Shown: positions 34,175 through 42,954, numbered from the stretch's first letter. The stretch: DNA of 64,000 bases from Streptomyces anulatus (GCF_014650675.1 NZ_BMVK01000001.1:62001-126000); one strand, 5' to 3'. Numbers and translations: made by a program. Notes: a model not told the origin generated them from the letters alone.

Positions 34175-34759
34175 TCACCCCTCGCTCGCGGGCCGCCCCT
34201 CCGCCAGGTCCCGTACCGCCCGTTCCAGCCGCGTCCGCCGCGTCTCCGGTGTCGCGGCCCGCAGCAGCGGAAGCATCGCCAGGTAGCGGGCGGTCCGGTC
34301 GAGCCCGTCGAACGCCGCACGCGCCGCCGGGTCCGCGGCGAGCGCGGCGGCGAGGTCGTCGGGGACCACAGCCGTCGCCTGCGATGCGTACGCGCGGTCC
34401 CAACGGCCGTCCTCCTGGGCCCGGCGGACCTCGGCGAGGCCGGGCTCCCGCATCCGGCCCGCCGCCGCCAGGGCCGCGACCTTCTCGACGTTCACCCGCG
34501 ACCACAGGCTCCTCGGTCGCCGCGGACCGTACTTCTGCAGGTAGTGCCGGTCGTCCGAGCCCCGGCGCTGCCCGGAGATCCAGCCCCAGCACAGCCCCAC
34601 GTCGACCAGTTCATCGGCCGTGACCGACGCGATCCCCGACGCCTTCTTCGCTACCTCGACCCACACGCCCTCGCGGCGGGTGTGGTGCTCGGACAGCCAG
34701 TCGTCGAAGGCCGCCGCATCCGGGAACGCGACGACCTCCACCCCGTTGATCTCCATCAT
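34175..34759 (-). CDS. YdeI/OmpD-associated family protein
   Basis: 194-residue protein of the YdeI (bacteriocin-protection/DUF1801-adjacent) family. Blocks: FDDWLSEHHTRREGVWVEVAKKASG, ELVDVGLCWGWISGQRRGSDDRHYLQKYGPRRPRSLWSRVNVEKVAAL, and the C-terminal LRAATPETRRTRLERAVRDLAEG. ATG at 34759, or 34756 (Met-Met). Cytoplasmic. The biochemical role is not established in the family. Its 3' end faces the PBP gene. Confidence 0.85.
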   Translation of the reverse strand: MMEINGVEVVAFPDAAAFDDWLSEHHTRREGVWVEVAKKASGIASVTADELVDVGLCWGWISGQRRGSDDRHYLQKYGPRRPRSLWSRVNVEKVAALAAAGRMREPGLAEVRRAQEDGRWDRAYASQATAVVPDDLAAALAADPAARAAFDGLDRTARYLAMLPLLRAATPETRRTRLERAVRDLAEGRPASEG

Positions 34760-34918
34760 GCGGGCCAGGCTAGGGCTTTCGCCCGGATCGGGCCGGACGA
34801 GACTCCGCGGACACGACCTAGGGCATCCGCCCGATGCCGCCGCACCGCCTTACTCCGCAGCATGAGCGCACGGCCCGCACGGACACGGTGCGGACCACCG
34901 GGCGGAGGGTGGGGCGGC

Positions 34919-36175
34919 ATGGGCGGTTCGGCGGTGGTGCGGGTCCTGCGGGACCCGACGGCGGGGCGGTATCTGGCGGGGGTGGTCGTCTCCGGCTTCG
35001 GTACGTCGGCGATGTGGCTCACGGCGGGGATCTGGGTCAAGTCGCTGACCGGGTCGAACAGCCTGGCGGCGCTGACCGTGTGCGCGATGTGGGCCCCGGT
35101 GCTGGCCGGGCCCGCGCTCGGGGCGCTCGCGGACCGGATGGACCGCAGGACGCTGCTGGTCCGGGTCAACCTGGCGATGGCCTGCCTGCTGGCCACGCTG
35201 GTCCTGGTGGACTCGGGCCGCACCGTCTGGCTGGTCTTCGTGGTGCTGGTGCTCTACGGGGCGAGCGGCGTCCTGCTCGACGCGGCGGAGTCGGCGCTCG
35301 TCGCGGGGACCGTGCCCGCCTCGCTGCTGGCCGACTTCAACGGGCTGCGGATGACGGCCAACGAGGGCATGAAGCTGGTCGCCCCGCTGGCGGGCGCCGG
35401 CGTGTACGCGCGGTTCGGCGGCCCGGCCGTGGCGCTGCTGGACGCGGCGACGTGCGCCCTGGCCGCCCTGATCTTCGCCCGGCTGCCGGTACGGGAGCGG
35501 GAGGCCCCGCGGCCCCGGATGGGGGCGTGGCGCGGTGAACTCCTCGCCGGGCTGCGGCGGATACGCGCCTCGGCCGTGCTGCGCCCGCTGGTCACGGCGG
35601 GGGCGGCGACGATGCTGCTGGCAGGGGTGAACGGGGCCGTGACGTTCGCGTACGTCGATGATGTGCTCGGCCGGTCGCCGGAGTTCGCGGGGGTCCTGTA
35701 CGCGGTGCAGGGCGCCGGTTCCGTTGCGGTGGGGCTGCTGGTGGGGCCGCTGCTGCGCCGGCTGCCGGAGCGGGTGTTCGCGGCGGGCGGGATGGCGTTG
35801 TTCGCGCTGGCGGTGGGCGCGCGGACACTGCCGCCGGACGGGGTGGCCCTGGCGGCGAGCGCGGCGATCGGGTTCGGCCTGCCGTGCGTGCTGATCGCGA
35901 CGATGACCGCGGTGCAGCGGGAGACGCCGGACGCGGTGCTGGCGCGGACGGCGGCGACGGCAAGCTCGCTGATGACGGCGCCCAACGCGGTGGCCCTGGC
36001 GCTGGGGGCGGGGCTCGTCGCGGTGGTGGACGTGCGGGTGCTGACAGCGGTCGGCGGGGCGGCGGGGTTGCTGGCCGCGGCGCTGCTGGCGGCGGGGGCG
36101 GCACGGCGCCGCACCGCCCCCGTGTCGGCATCGGGCCCCGCGTCGGAGTCCGGCCCCGCCTTACCCCAGCCGTGA
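34919..36175 (+). CDS. MFS transporter
   Basis: 418-residue membrane protein of the major facilitator superfamily with about 12 hydrophobic segments. The loop 2-3 motif appears as GALADRMDRRTLLVRVNLAMA, and DFNGLRMTANEGMKLVAPLAGA is typical of the enterobactin-exporter-like MFS group. ATG at 34919 with GGAGGGTGGGG upstream; another in-frame ATG at 34862 has no Shine-Dalgarno. It ends in a short Pro/Ser tail and overlaps the convergent gene at 36161 by 15 nt. Substrate unknown, probably drug or metabolite efflux. Confidence 0.87.
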   Translation: MGGSAVVRVLRDPTAGRYLAGVVVSGFGTSAMWLTAGIWVKSLTGSNSLAALTVCAMWAPVLAGPALGALADRMDRRTLLVRVNLAMACLLATLVLVDSGRTVWLVFVVLVLYGASGVLLDAAESALVAGTVPASLLADFNGLRMTANEGMKLVAPLAGAGVYARFGGPAVALLDAATCALAALIFARLPVREREAPRPRMGAWRGELLAGLRRIRASAVLRPLVTAGAATMLLAGVNGAVTFAYVDDVLGRSPEFAGVLYAVQGAGSVAVGLLVGPLLRRLPERVFAAGGMALFALAVGARTLPPDGVALAASAAIGFGLPCVLIATMTAVQRETPDAVLARTAATASSLMTAPNAVALALGAGLVAVVDVRVLTAVGGAAGLLAAALLAAGAARRRTAPVSASGPASESGPALPQP

Positions 36176-37336
36176 GAGCGCCTCGGCGACCGCCTCCAGG
36201 TCCGGGCCCGAGGCGAGTCCCGCGTGGTACAGGCGCAGTTCGTCCGCGCCGAGCGAGGCGGCGTGGGCCGCGTCGCGCTCCAGGGTGCGCGGGCTTCCGC
36301 CCATCCCGGTGACGATCCCGAAGTTGGCGGCGCGCACGCCGCCCCGGCCGGCGAACGGCCCGAGGACGGCTTCCCGGGCGCTGTCGGGTCCGGTGCAGGG
36401 CAGCACCACGCCGTCGGCCACGGTCAGGACGTGGTCCACCCCGACGCCGACGTTGGCCCCGGTGCGGTACGGGACGGGGTCGGCGTGCAGCAGCACCTGG
36501 AAGCCGGGGGGAGCCGCGGCCCGTACCGAGGCGACGGCCTCCTCCTGGAACGTACGGGCGACCCGGCCGCGCCACCGCAGGGTGGCGTCGGCGCGTTCGG
36601 GCCCGAGCAGCTTCCCGATGCCGTCCCGGCCGGACTCCGGGGAGCCGGCGCCGGACCAGGCCGGTTCCAGGGCGCGGCGGACGGCGGCGGACAGGTCGTC
36701 CGGGTCGGCGCCCTCCTTCCCGTACCCCGCGCGGCACTCCGGGCAGAAGCACAGCGACATCAGGTACTGCGCCGCCTCGCCGAGGCCCACGCCGGCGACC
36801 TTGTCGTGGGCGTGCAGATGGGCGAAGCCGTACCAGCCGCAGGACTCCAGTTCGGTCCCGTGCGTGCCGGGCCGGGCGGCGGCCTCAGCGGCGAGGTCCA
36901 CGAGGTACGCGCGCACGGCGGGGCGGGCGATGCAGGGGGCCCAGGGGTAGCGGTCCCCGTAGGCGTTGACCACCGAGGTGTCCGGGTGCTCCGCGCCGAG
37001 CCGTGAGCTGTGCGCGAGGACCACCCAGCTGTGCACCTCCAGACCGGCGGCGGCCAGCGCGCCCGCGGCCTCCCCGTACGGATCGTCGCCGGGCGTCCAG
37101 CTCTGGCGGTACGGGGCGAGGGCCCGCCCCGCCCAGCGGTCCGGGTCCGGCGGGTAGAGGACGGCGGCGTGCTCGGCGGTGACGACGCGGTGGGCGGGGT
37201 GGCAGGGGGTCAGGGCCCGGGTGGAGTGGTAGGCGGAGGCCAGGGTGACCTGCCGGACGCCCAGGTCCGCGATCCGGGCGGCGGCGTCCGGGTCACCGAC
37301 GACGTCCCACGGGTAGAGGAACGCGCCCGCCTTCAC
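36161..37336 (-). CDS. Uncharacterised TIM-barrel/glycosidase-like protein in the sugar-acid operon
   Basis: 391-residue protein with no signal peptide. It starts VKAGAFLYPWDVVGDPDAA and reads like a (beta/alpha)8 barrel, with conserved-looking polar blocks LASAYHSTRALTPCHPAH, VHSWVVLAHSSRLG, YPWAPCIARPAVRAYL, ESCGWYGFAHLHAHDK, and a CxxC knuckle in SLCFCPECRAGYGKEG. The resemblance is to family-10-like glycosyl hydrolase domains, but I cannot name the family. The GTG overlaps the kdgD stop (GTGA), so it is co-translated with the pathway enzyme and may release the uronate or aldarate substrate. Confidence 0.8.
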   Translation of the reverse strand: MKAGAFLYPWDVVGDPDAAARIADLGVRQVTLASAYHSTRALTPCHPAHRVVTAEHAAVLYPPDPDRWAGRALAPYRQSWTPGDDPYGEAAGALAAAGLEVHSWVVLAHSSRLGAEHPDTSVVNAYGDRYPWAPCIARPAVRAYLVDLAAEAAARPGTHGTELESCGWYGFAHLHAHDKVAGVGLGEAAQYLMSLCFCPECRAGYGKEGADPDDLSAAVRRALEPAWSGAGSPESGRDGIGKLLGPERADATLRWRGRVARTFQEEAVASVRAAAPPGFQVLLHADPVPYRTGANVGVGVDHVLTVADGVVLPCTGPDSAREAVLGPFAGRGGVRAANFGIVTGMGGSPRTLERDAAHAASLGADELRLYHAGLASGPDLEAVAEALSRLG

Positions 37337-38319
37337 GCCCGGCCCCCCGCCCGGCCCGCCGGGGAGCGCTCCTGGGATGCGTGCTCCTCCAGCAGGGCGC
37401 GGCCGCTCGCGATGATCTCGACGAGGTCCTTGACGTGTGCGGCGGGCGGTTCGGTGAGGGGGGTGCGGACCTCGCCGACGTCCAGGCCCTGGAGCCGGAC
37501 ACCGGCCTTGACCAGGGAGACGGCGTATCCGCGGCCCTTGGCGCGCAGTTCGACCAGCGGCCGGTAGAAGTGGTCGAGCAGTCCGTCGACCAGCGCGTCG
37601 TCCCCGGAGTCCAGGGCCCGGTAGAAGGCGAGCGCGATGTCCGGGGCGAAGGCGAAGACGGCGGAGGAGTAGAGGGTGACGCCGATGCCCCGGTAGGCGG
37701 GGCCGGTGAGTTCGGCGGTGGGCAGTCCGTTGAAGTAGAGGAAGTCGCCGTCGGGCCGGTGGGTGCGGACCGCGCTGACGATGCGCTGCATGAGGTCGAG
37801 GTCGCCGTGGCCGTCCTTGAGCCCGATGATGCCGGGGGTGCGGGCCAGGGCGACGACCGTCTCGGGGGTGAAGATCGCGTTGTCGCGCTGGTAGACGATC
37901 GTCTCCAGGCCGGTGGCCGCCGCGAGCGCCGCGTAGTGGTTCAGCAGCCCTTCCTGGTCGGCGACGACGAGATAGGGCGGCATGGCGAGGAGCCCGTCCG
38001 CGCCGGCCTCTTCGGCGGCCCGCGCGTACTGGACGGCGAGCGCCGTGCCGTAGCCGGCTCCCGCGAGGACGGGGACCTGTCCGGCCGTCTCCTCGACGGC
38101 GGCGGCGACCGCGAGGCGGAACTCCTCGGGGGTCAGCGCGTGGAACTCGCCCGTGCCGCAGCAGGCGAAGACCGCGGCGGCTCCGGCGTCGATCCCCGCG
38201 CGCACATGGGCGCGGAAGACGGCGAGGTCGACGGTGCCGTCCGGCCCGAACGCGGTCACGGGGAAGAAGAGCGGCCCGGCGACTTCGCTGAGCCGGGCGG
38301 CGAGGGGGGCTGAGGTCAC
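37333..38319 (-). CDS. kdgD: 5-dehydro-4-deoxyglucarate dehydratase (KdgD, DapA superfamily)
   Basis: 328-residue class I aldolase-fold enzyme that dehydrates and decarboxylates 5-keto-4-deoxyglucarate to 2-oxoglutarate semialdehyde. Blocks: LFFPVTAFGPDGTVDLAVF, CCGTGEFHALTPEEF (in place of the GTTGE of DapA), YQRDNAIFTPETV (Tyr), and the Schiff-base Lys 168 in GIIGLKDGHGDLD. GTG at 38319 with AGGGAG 6 nt upstream. Its product is the substrate of the aldehyde dehydrogenase at 26469. It is divergent from uronate dehydrogenase; an IclR-type operator lies upstream. Confidence 0.88.
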   Translation of the reverse strand: MTSAPLAARLSEVAGPLFFPVTAFGPDGTVDLAVFRAHVRAGIDAGAAAVFACCGTGEFHALTPEEFRLAVAAAVEETAGQVPVLAGAGYGTALAVQYARAAEEAGADGLLAMPPYLVVADQEGLLNHYAALAAATGLETIVYQRDNAIFTPETVVALARTPGIIGLKDGHGDLDLMQRIVSAVRTHRPDGDFLYFNGLPTAELTGPAYRGIGVTLYSSAVFAFAPDIALAFYRALDSGDDALVDGLLDHFYRPLVELRAKGRGYAVSLVKAGVRLQGLDVGEVRTPLTEPPAAHVKDLVEIIASGRALLEEHASQERSPAGRAGGRA

Positions 38320-38362
38320 GGGCGCTCCCTGAGCAGATCCAGGCGTGCACAATTATGATCGG

Positions 38363-38380
38363 TGTCCATATTTCTGAACA
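38363..38380. promoter_or_regulatory. IclR-like operator 2 (TGTCC-N8-GAACA)
   Basis: TGTCCATATTTCTGAACA has the same spacing and right half (TTCTGAACA) as the site at 28060. Wider arms GGTGT/ACACC make it a longer dyad. Read on the minus strand it overlaps TGTTCA, which is 17 nt from CATAAT (38351-38356), a plausible kdgD promoter. Confidence 0.72.
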
Positions 38381-38430
38381 CCGCAACGCTAAGGCAGCCT
38401 CCGATGGCAGGTCAAGGCGGACGCGGGCTC

Positions 38431-38459
38431 TTGACGCACCTCACCTCCCCTCCTTAGCT
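38431..38459 (+). promoter_or_regulatory. Sigma-70-type promoter for uronate dehydrogenase
   Basis: TTGACG (38431-38436), a 17-nt spacer and TTAGCT (38454-38459), about 68 nt upstream of the udh ATG. The IclR-like operator lies about 50 nt upstream of the -35. Confidence 0.6.
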
Positions 38460-38527
38460 TGTCCACGCATGTGAATGCCAGCCAGGATTGCGCACAGCGC
38501 CCGCGTACGCCCCGAGGAGACCCCCGT

Positions 38528-39337
38528 ATGACCGCTCCCCGTACCGTCCTGCTCACCGGCGCCGCAGGCGGCCTCGGCACCCTGATGCGGGGGCTGCTGC
38601 CCGCGTACGGATACGACCTGCGGCTGTTCGACCTGGTCCCGGTGGAGGGCGCGCCCGAGGCGATCACCGCCGACCTGAACGACCGGGAGGCGCTGCGCGA
38701 GGCCGTGCGCGGGGTGGACGCGGTCATCCACCTGGCGGGCATCTCGCTGGAGTCCACGTTCGACAAGATCCTCCGCGCCAACATCCAGGGCACGTACCAC
38801 CTCTACGAGGCCGCCCGCGAGGAGGGCGTCCGACGCATCGTGTCCGCCTCCTCCAACCACGTCATCGGTCACACCCCGCGCCCGGCCCCGGGCGATCCGC
38901 CGATCCCCTTGAACGCCCCGCGCCGCCCCGACACCTTCTACGGGCTCTCGAAGTGCTTCGGCGAGGACCTGGCCCAGCTCTACTGGGACCGGCACGGGCT
39001 GGAGACGGTCTCGGTGCGGATCGGGTCCTGCTTCCCCGAGCCCACCTCGGTGCGGATGCTGTCGGTCTGGATGAGCCCCGGCGACGGCGCACGGCTGTTC
39101 CACGCGGCCCTCACCGCCGAGGACGTCGGACACACCGTCGTGTACGGCTCCTCCGCCAACACCCGCCTGTGGTGGGACCTGACGCCGGCCCGGGCGCTGG
39201 GCTACCGGCCGCTGGACGACTCGGAGCCGTACGCGGCGAAGCTCGTCGCCGAGCAGGGCGAGCTGGACCCGGACAATCCGGCGCACGCCCGCGTGGGCGG
39301 CCACTTCGCGACCGACCCGCCGATCTGGCCGCACTGA
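38528..39337 (+). CDS. udh: NAD-dependent uronate dehydrogenase (SDR/epimerase family)
   Basis: 269-residue extended-SDR protein. The Rossmann motif GAAGGLGTLMRGLLP is at about 10-24, VIHLAGIS follows, and the catalytic pair is YGLSK (Tyr 138, Lys 142). RIVSASSNHVIGHTPR and the length match uronate dehydrogenases, which oxidise glucuronate or galacturonate to aldarolactones. It is divergent from kdgD, so the locus can run from uronate towards 2-oxoglutarate, with an aldarate dehydratase step missing from this window. GAGGAGA lies upstream of the ATG. Confidence 0.83.
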   Translation: MTAPRTVLLTGAAGGLGTLMRGLLPAYGYDLRLFDLVPVEGAPEAITADLNDREALREAVRGVDAVIHLAGISLESTFDKILRANIQGTYHLYEAAREEGVRRIVSASSNHVIGHTPRPAPGDPPIPLNAPRRPDTFYGLSKCFGEDLAQLYWDRHGLETVSVRIGSCFPEPTSVRMLSVWMSPGDGARLFHAALTAEDVGHTVVYGSSANTRLWWDLTPARALGYRPLDDSEPYAAKLVAEQGELDPDNPAHARVGGHFATDPPIWPH

Positions 39338-39439
39338 GCCGCCCGGCGGCGGGGGGAGTCGGGCGGGCGGAAGCGGCGGCCCGGGGGCGGGCGCGGAAAT
39401 CCGGGCGACGCGGGCGCGGCGGACGGGCAGGATACGGAC

Positions 39440-39661
39440 ATGCCGAGACCTTCCGGATTCCAGTACGAACAGCACGGCGACCAGAGCGTCACCATCACCC
39501 ACCACGGCCGGCCCGCGGGCACCCTGCGCGGCGGCCGGGCGGAGAAGTTCCTGGCCGAGGCGGCGTCGGGCGACGCCCAGCTGGTGATGGCGCGCTGGAC
39601 CGGCGCGTACAAGCACGGCAACGAGCGCACCGCCCGCGACCACCCGCGCAACCGCCGCTGA
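39440..39661 (+). CDS. Small conserved hypothetical protein
   Basis: 73-residue basic protein (MPRPSGFQYEQHGDQSVTIT...) with a beta-rich first half and the tail NERTARDHPRNRR. No membrane span or catalytic motif. The codon usage is normal for the genome, and the gene sits between udh and the TerD gene. Similar small proteins occur widely in Streptomyces without assigned function; nucleic-acid binding is possible from its charge. Confidence 0.75.
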   Translation: MPRPSGFQYEQHGDQSVTITHHGRPAGTLRGGRAEKFLAEAASGDAQLVMARWTGAYKHGNERTARDHPRNRR

Positions 39662-39736
39662 GGGCACGTCGAGGACCGTGGCCCGGACGGCCGAAGGTAA
39701 GGGAACGGCAAAGCCGGGTCGTTCGTTACCCCGTGC

Positions 39737-40942
39737 ATGACCGCAATGACCCCCGGCTCGAACATCCCTCTCTCCGCCGCCCGCGTGGCGGTGGACGTCG
39801 CCGCTCCGGTGCGGCTCGACGTCTCGGGCCTGCTGCTCACCGCCGACGGCAAGGTGCGCTCCGACGACGACTTCATCTTCTACAACCAGCCCTCGGGCCC
39901 CGGCGTGACCTACCGCTCCGGCGGGGGCTCCGCGCCCGACGCGATCGTGGTGGACACCGCGGCCGTCCCGCCGGGCATCGAGAAGATCGTCGTCACCGCG
40001 AGCCCGGACGCCGCGGGCCAGACCTTCCAGGGCGTCGAGCCCACCGCCACCGTGCGCAACGCGGACGACGGCAGCGCGCTCGCCACCTTCACCCCGCCGC
40101 AGCTGGGCGCCGAGACGGCGCTCGTGGTCATCGAGATCTACCTGCGCAACGGGGCCTGGAAGGCCCGCGCGGTCGGCCAGGGTTACGCGAACGGGCTGGC
40201 CGGGATCGCCACGGACTTCGGCGTCTCGGTCGAGGAGCCCGCGGCCCCGGTCGCCCCTCCGGCGCCGGTGGCCCCCGCTCCGGTCGCCGCCCCCGTCGAC
40301 CCGCGCATCGCCCCGCCGGCTCCGGCCGCCCCGCCCGCTCCCCCCGCCGCGCCCGCGGGCTCGGGGAAGATCAACCTGGACAAGGGCCGGGTCAACCTCC
40401 AGAAGAACCAGACCGTGTCCCTCGTCAAGGGCGGCGCACCGCTGCTCTCGCGGGTCAGGATGGGCCTCGGCTGGGAGCCGGCGTTCCGCGGCAAGGACAT
40501 CGACCTGGACGCGTCGGTGATCGCCTACGGCCCCAACCGCAACCACCTGGACAGCTGCTACTTCGGCAAGCTGACCATCCTGAACGGGGCGATCAAGCAC
40601 TCCGGCGACAACCTCACCGGTGAGGGCGCGGGCGACGACGAGGTGATCATGGTGGACCTCGGCCGGATCCCCGCGGAGGCGACGGGCCTGGTCTTCACGG
40701 TGAACTCGTTCACCGGCCAGAAGTTCAACGAGGTGGCCAAGGCCTACTGCCGGCTGATCGACGACGCGTCCGGCGAGGAGCTGGTCCGCTTCGACCTCAC
40801 CGGCGCCGAGCCGCAGACCGGCGTGATGATGGCCAAGCTCATCAAGCAGTTCACCGGCGAGTGGGAGATGACCGGGATGGGCGAGTTCGTGAAGTCGCGC
40901 ACCGTGCGGGGCATGGTGAAGCCCGCCGCCAAGTCCCTGTAA
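39737..40942 (+). CDS. Tandem TerD-domain stress protein
   Basis: 401-residue protein with two TerD-like domains, the calcium-binding fold of the tellurite-resistance/stress Ter system. Domain 1 (about 10-165) has VSGLLLTADGKVRSDDDFIFYNQPSGPG; a Pro/Ala linker (about 167-210) follows; domain 2 (about 215-400) has GLGWEPAFRGKDIDLDASVIAYG and IKHSGDNLTGEGAGDDEVIMVDL, with the acidic ligand pattern intact. ATG at 39737, or an in-frame ATG three codons later. No other ter genes are adjacent. A terminator follows. Confidence 0.9.
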   Translation: MTAMTPGSNIPLSAARVAVDVAAPVRLDVSGLLLTADGKVRSDDDFIFYNQPSGPGVTYRSGGGSAPDAIVVDTAAVPPGIEKIVVTASPDAAGQTFQGVEPTATVRNADDGSALATFTPPQLGAETALVVIEIYLRNGAWKARAVGQGYANGLAGIATDFGVSVEEPAAPVAPPAPVAPAPVAAPVDPRIAPPAPAAPPAPPAAPAGSGKINLDKGRVNLQKNQTVSLVKGGAPLLSRVRMGLGWEPAFRGKDIDLDASVIAYGPNRNHLDSCYFGKLTILNGAIKHSGDNLTGEGAGDDEVIMVDLGRIPAEATGLVFTVNSFTGQKFNEVAKAYCRLIDDASGEELVRFDLTGAEPQTGVMMAKLIKQFTGEWEMTGMGEFVKSRTVRGMVKPAAKSL

Positions 40943-40950
40943 CCGCCGTG

Positions 40951-40972
40951 GGCCCTCGCTCGCCGGAGGGCC
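40951..40972 (+). terminator. Terminator after the TerD gene
   Basis: GGCCCTC/GAGGGCC, a 7-bp stem with an 8-nt loop 8 nt after the stop codon. Confidence 0.6.
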
Positions 40973-41054
40973 GCAACGGAGTCCGGGGCGCCTGAAGTGA
41001 TTCAGGTGCCCCGGTTCCGGAGAAGACGGACGCTGCTCGTGCTCGTCTCGCGAC

Positions 41055-41279
41055 TCAGAGCTTGGTCAACTTGGAGTACGGGCTCAGGATCCTTCCCTGT
41101 CGCCCCGAGAAGTCGATGAGGACTGCATCGTTGTCGCCCTCGACAGCAAGAATCCTGCCGAGCCCGAACTGGTCGTGCGACACCCTGTCGCCCACATCGA
41201 AGCATTCGACCGGTGGGGCCTCCTGGGCCGGGCGGTTGAAGGGACTGGAAGGCAGGTGACGCCGGGCTGACTGTTTCAT
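41055..41279 (-). CDS. Small CarD/tudor-like hypothetical protein
   Basis: 74-residue protein with a disordered, Pro-rich N-terminus (MKQSARRHLPSSPFNRPAQE) and a compact beta-barrel-like C-terminus: VGDRVSHDQFGLGRILAVEG then AVLIDFSGRQGRILSPYSKLTKL. This resembles the tudor-like fold of CarD N-termini and UvrD/PcrA C-terminal tails, which bind RNA polymerase. The gene is common in Streptomyces, with unknown function. It lies 3' to rsr on the same strand. Confidence 0.82.
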   Translation of the reverse strand: MKQSARRHLPSSPFNRPAQEAPPVECFDVGDRVSHDQFGLGRILAVEGDNDAVLIDFSGRQGRILSPYSKLTKL

Positions 41280-41364
41280 TAAGTCGAGTATGCGCCCTGC
41301 GAAGGCCCTACGCCATGCCCGTCGGTGCCCAAGGCCCCAGACGTGCCGGATTCGTAATCAGCGC

Positions 41365-42954
41365 TCACCACGGCCAGTCAGCGCTTCCTCCCGCCTCCAG
41401 CAGCGGAACCATGCGAAACGCCGCGTCGGAAAGACCCCCGAACGTGTGGCGGTTTCCGTCGCCGGTCGGGGCGTGGCCGAGCCGGTATCCGGCCAGATTC
41501 CAGGTGTAGACGGGCACCGTGTCCGGAACGCTCCGGGTCGCGTCGCCACGCCGGGTGTACCCGACCTGCTCGTCGGTGACGACGATCACCCGGTCGTGGT
41601 CCCGGTAGTGCCGCCGCACCGCCTCGGCCGTGTTCGTGCCGCCCAGGTCGCCGAAGCGGTCCAGGACCCGGAGCACGGACTCGCCCCTGCGGAAGGCCAC
41701 CGGTGCGCTGGTCGTGCCGAACTGCACCAGGTCCGCGTCGGCGGAGCGCAACGCCAGCGCCGCGCCGAAGACGGCCGCGGCGTCGGCCCGGTTCAGCCGG
41801 GAGCGCTCGGAGAGCGGCGCGCCCATCGAACCGGAGCGGTCGACCAGGACCAGGGTGCGGCCGGGCAGCGCGGGAACGTGGCCCAGCGAGTGCCCGAGCG
41901 CCTGTTCCAGCGGGTGGGCCCAGCGGAGCGAGGGCGCGTGCCGGTAAGCGGCGAGGTAGCGGAACGGGAACTGGCGCGAGGCGGCGACGGCTTCCGGGTC
42001 GCTGATCCTGGCCGCGGCGGTCGCCGCGACCTCGTCCCGTACCCCGGCCTCGTCGAAATTGCGGAGGTTCCGGACGAGCGCCATCGTTCCCATCGACGGA
42101 ATCACCGCCTCCCACGCCGCCGCGTCCATCGGGCCCTGCAGCCAGCCCGCCAGCGCTTCCCAGGTCATCCCGGCCTCGGCCAGCCGCTCCGCGCCGCCGG
42201 GTCCGGTGACCACGGTGCGACGCTCGGCGACCGGCAGCTCCATCAGCTCCCGGTGGGCGCTCAGGGTGGGGTCGGCGGCGGGCGGCACGGCGGTCTCCGG
42301 CCGGTGCCTGCGGTCCAGCGCGTACCGGAACAGCTCGCCCTGCCAGGGCTTGGCGGGGTCGGGCGCCGCGTGCACCAGATTGAGGACGTCGCCGAAGCGG
42401 TAGCCCTTGGACGCGGTGTCGTACTTCAGCAGGGCCCGCCCGGTGTAGAGGCGGCGCACGGCGTCGGCGATGCCCCGCTTCACGGGCTGGGGCAGGGCGC
42501 GCCCGTAGCGGGACGTCCAGTAGCCGAGCAGTTCGCCCGGCTCGTCGGCCCGCAGGAGTACGGAGTCGATGACCTGGCGGTTCGAGGGCCCCTCGGTGCA
42601 GCCCGCCGCCAGCCGCGCCTTCACGTACTCCGCGCCGCCGACCAGCGAGGCGGTCCGCATCTGCCCGTCGCGGCGCAGCCAGTGGAGCAGCCCCGCGGTC
42701 CACGCGGGGTCCTCCACGGCGAGCCGGCGCACGAGCGAGGCGAACCGGTCGTCGCGCTGGTCCCCGCCCTCGTAGAAGGAGTCCTGGGCCACGAAGTTGG
42801 CGACGGCGAGCAGGAAGAGCTCGGAGCGGGCGTCGCGTACATGTCCGGTGCCGCCCTGGTGGTTGGGCGCGAGCGCGCCGGTCGTCGCGACGGGCGAGGT
42901 GGGCACGGACCCTACGGACCGGGACCTGTGGGTACGGAAGTTGAAACGGGCCAT
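41365..42954 (-). CDS. rsr: Ro60/TROVE-domain RNA-binding protein (Rsr)
   Basis: 529-residue bacterial Ro60 orthologue: HEAT-like TROVE repeats (about 35-360, with FLLAVANFVAQDSFYEGG, NRQVIDSVLLRADEPGELLGYW and the MALVRNLRNFDEAGV block), then a von Willebrand A domain with an intact MIDAS motif DRSGSM (372-377) and GGTNTAEAV. Ro60 proteins form a ring that binds Y RNA outside and misfolded RNA 3' ends inside, and work with exonucleases. ATG at 42954. A YrlA-type RNA lies 46 nt upstream on the same strand. No rtcB or PNPase gene is adjacent. Confidence 0.95.
   Translation of the reverse strand: MARFNFRTHRSRSVGSVPTSPVATTGALAPNHQGGTGHVRDARSELFLLAVANFVAQDSFYEGGDQRDDRFASLVRRLAVEDPAWTAGLLHWLRRDGQMRTASLVGGAEYVKARLAAGCTEGPSNRQVIDSVLLRADEPGELLGYWTSRYGRALPQPVKRGIADAVRRLYTGRALLKYDTASKGYRFGDVLNLVHAAPDPAKPWQGELFRYALDRRHRPETAVPPAADPTLSAHRELMELPVAERRTVVTGPGGAERLAEAGMTWEALAGWLQGPMDAAAWEAVIPSMGTMALVRNLRNFDEAGVRDEVAATAAARISDPEAVAASRQFPFRYLAAYRHAPSLRWAHPLEQALGHSLGHVPALPGRTLVLVDRSGSMGAPLSERSRLNRADAAAVFGAALALRSADADLVQFGTTSAPVAFRRGESVLRVLDRFGDLGGTNTAEAVRRHYRDHDRVIVVTDEQVGYTRRGDATRSVPDTVPVYTWNLAGYRLGHAPTGDGNRHTFGGLSDAAFRMVPLLEAGGSADWPW

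Noticed and set aside
37333..38319. A second dapA (lysine pathway)
   Set aside because: The GTTGE motif of DapA is replaced by CCGTGEF, and YQRDN plus neighbours (uronate dehydrogenase, IclR-type operator) fit 5-dehydro-4-deoxyglucarate dehydratase.
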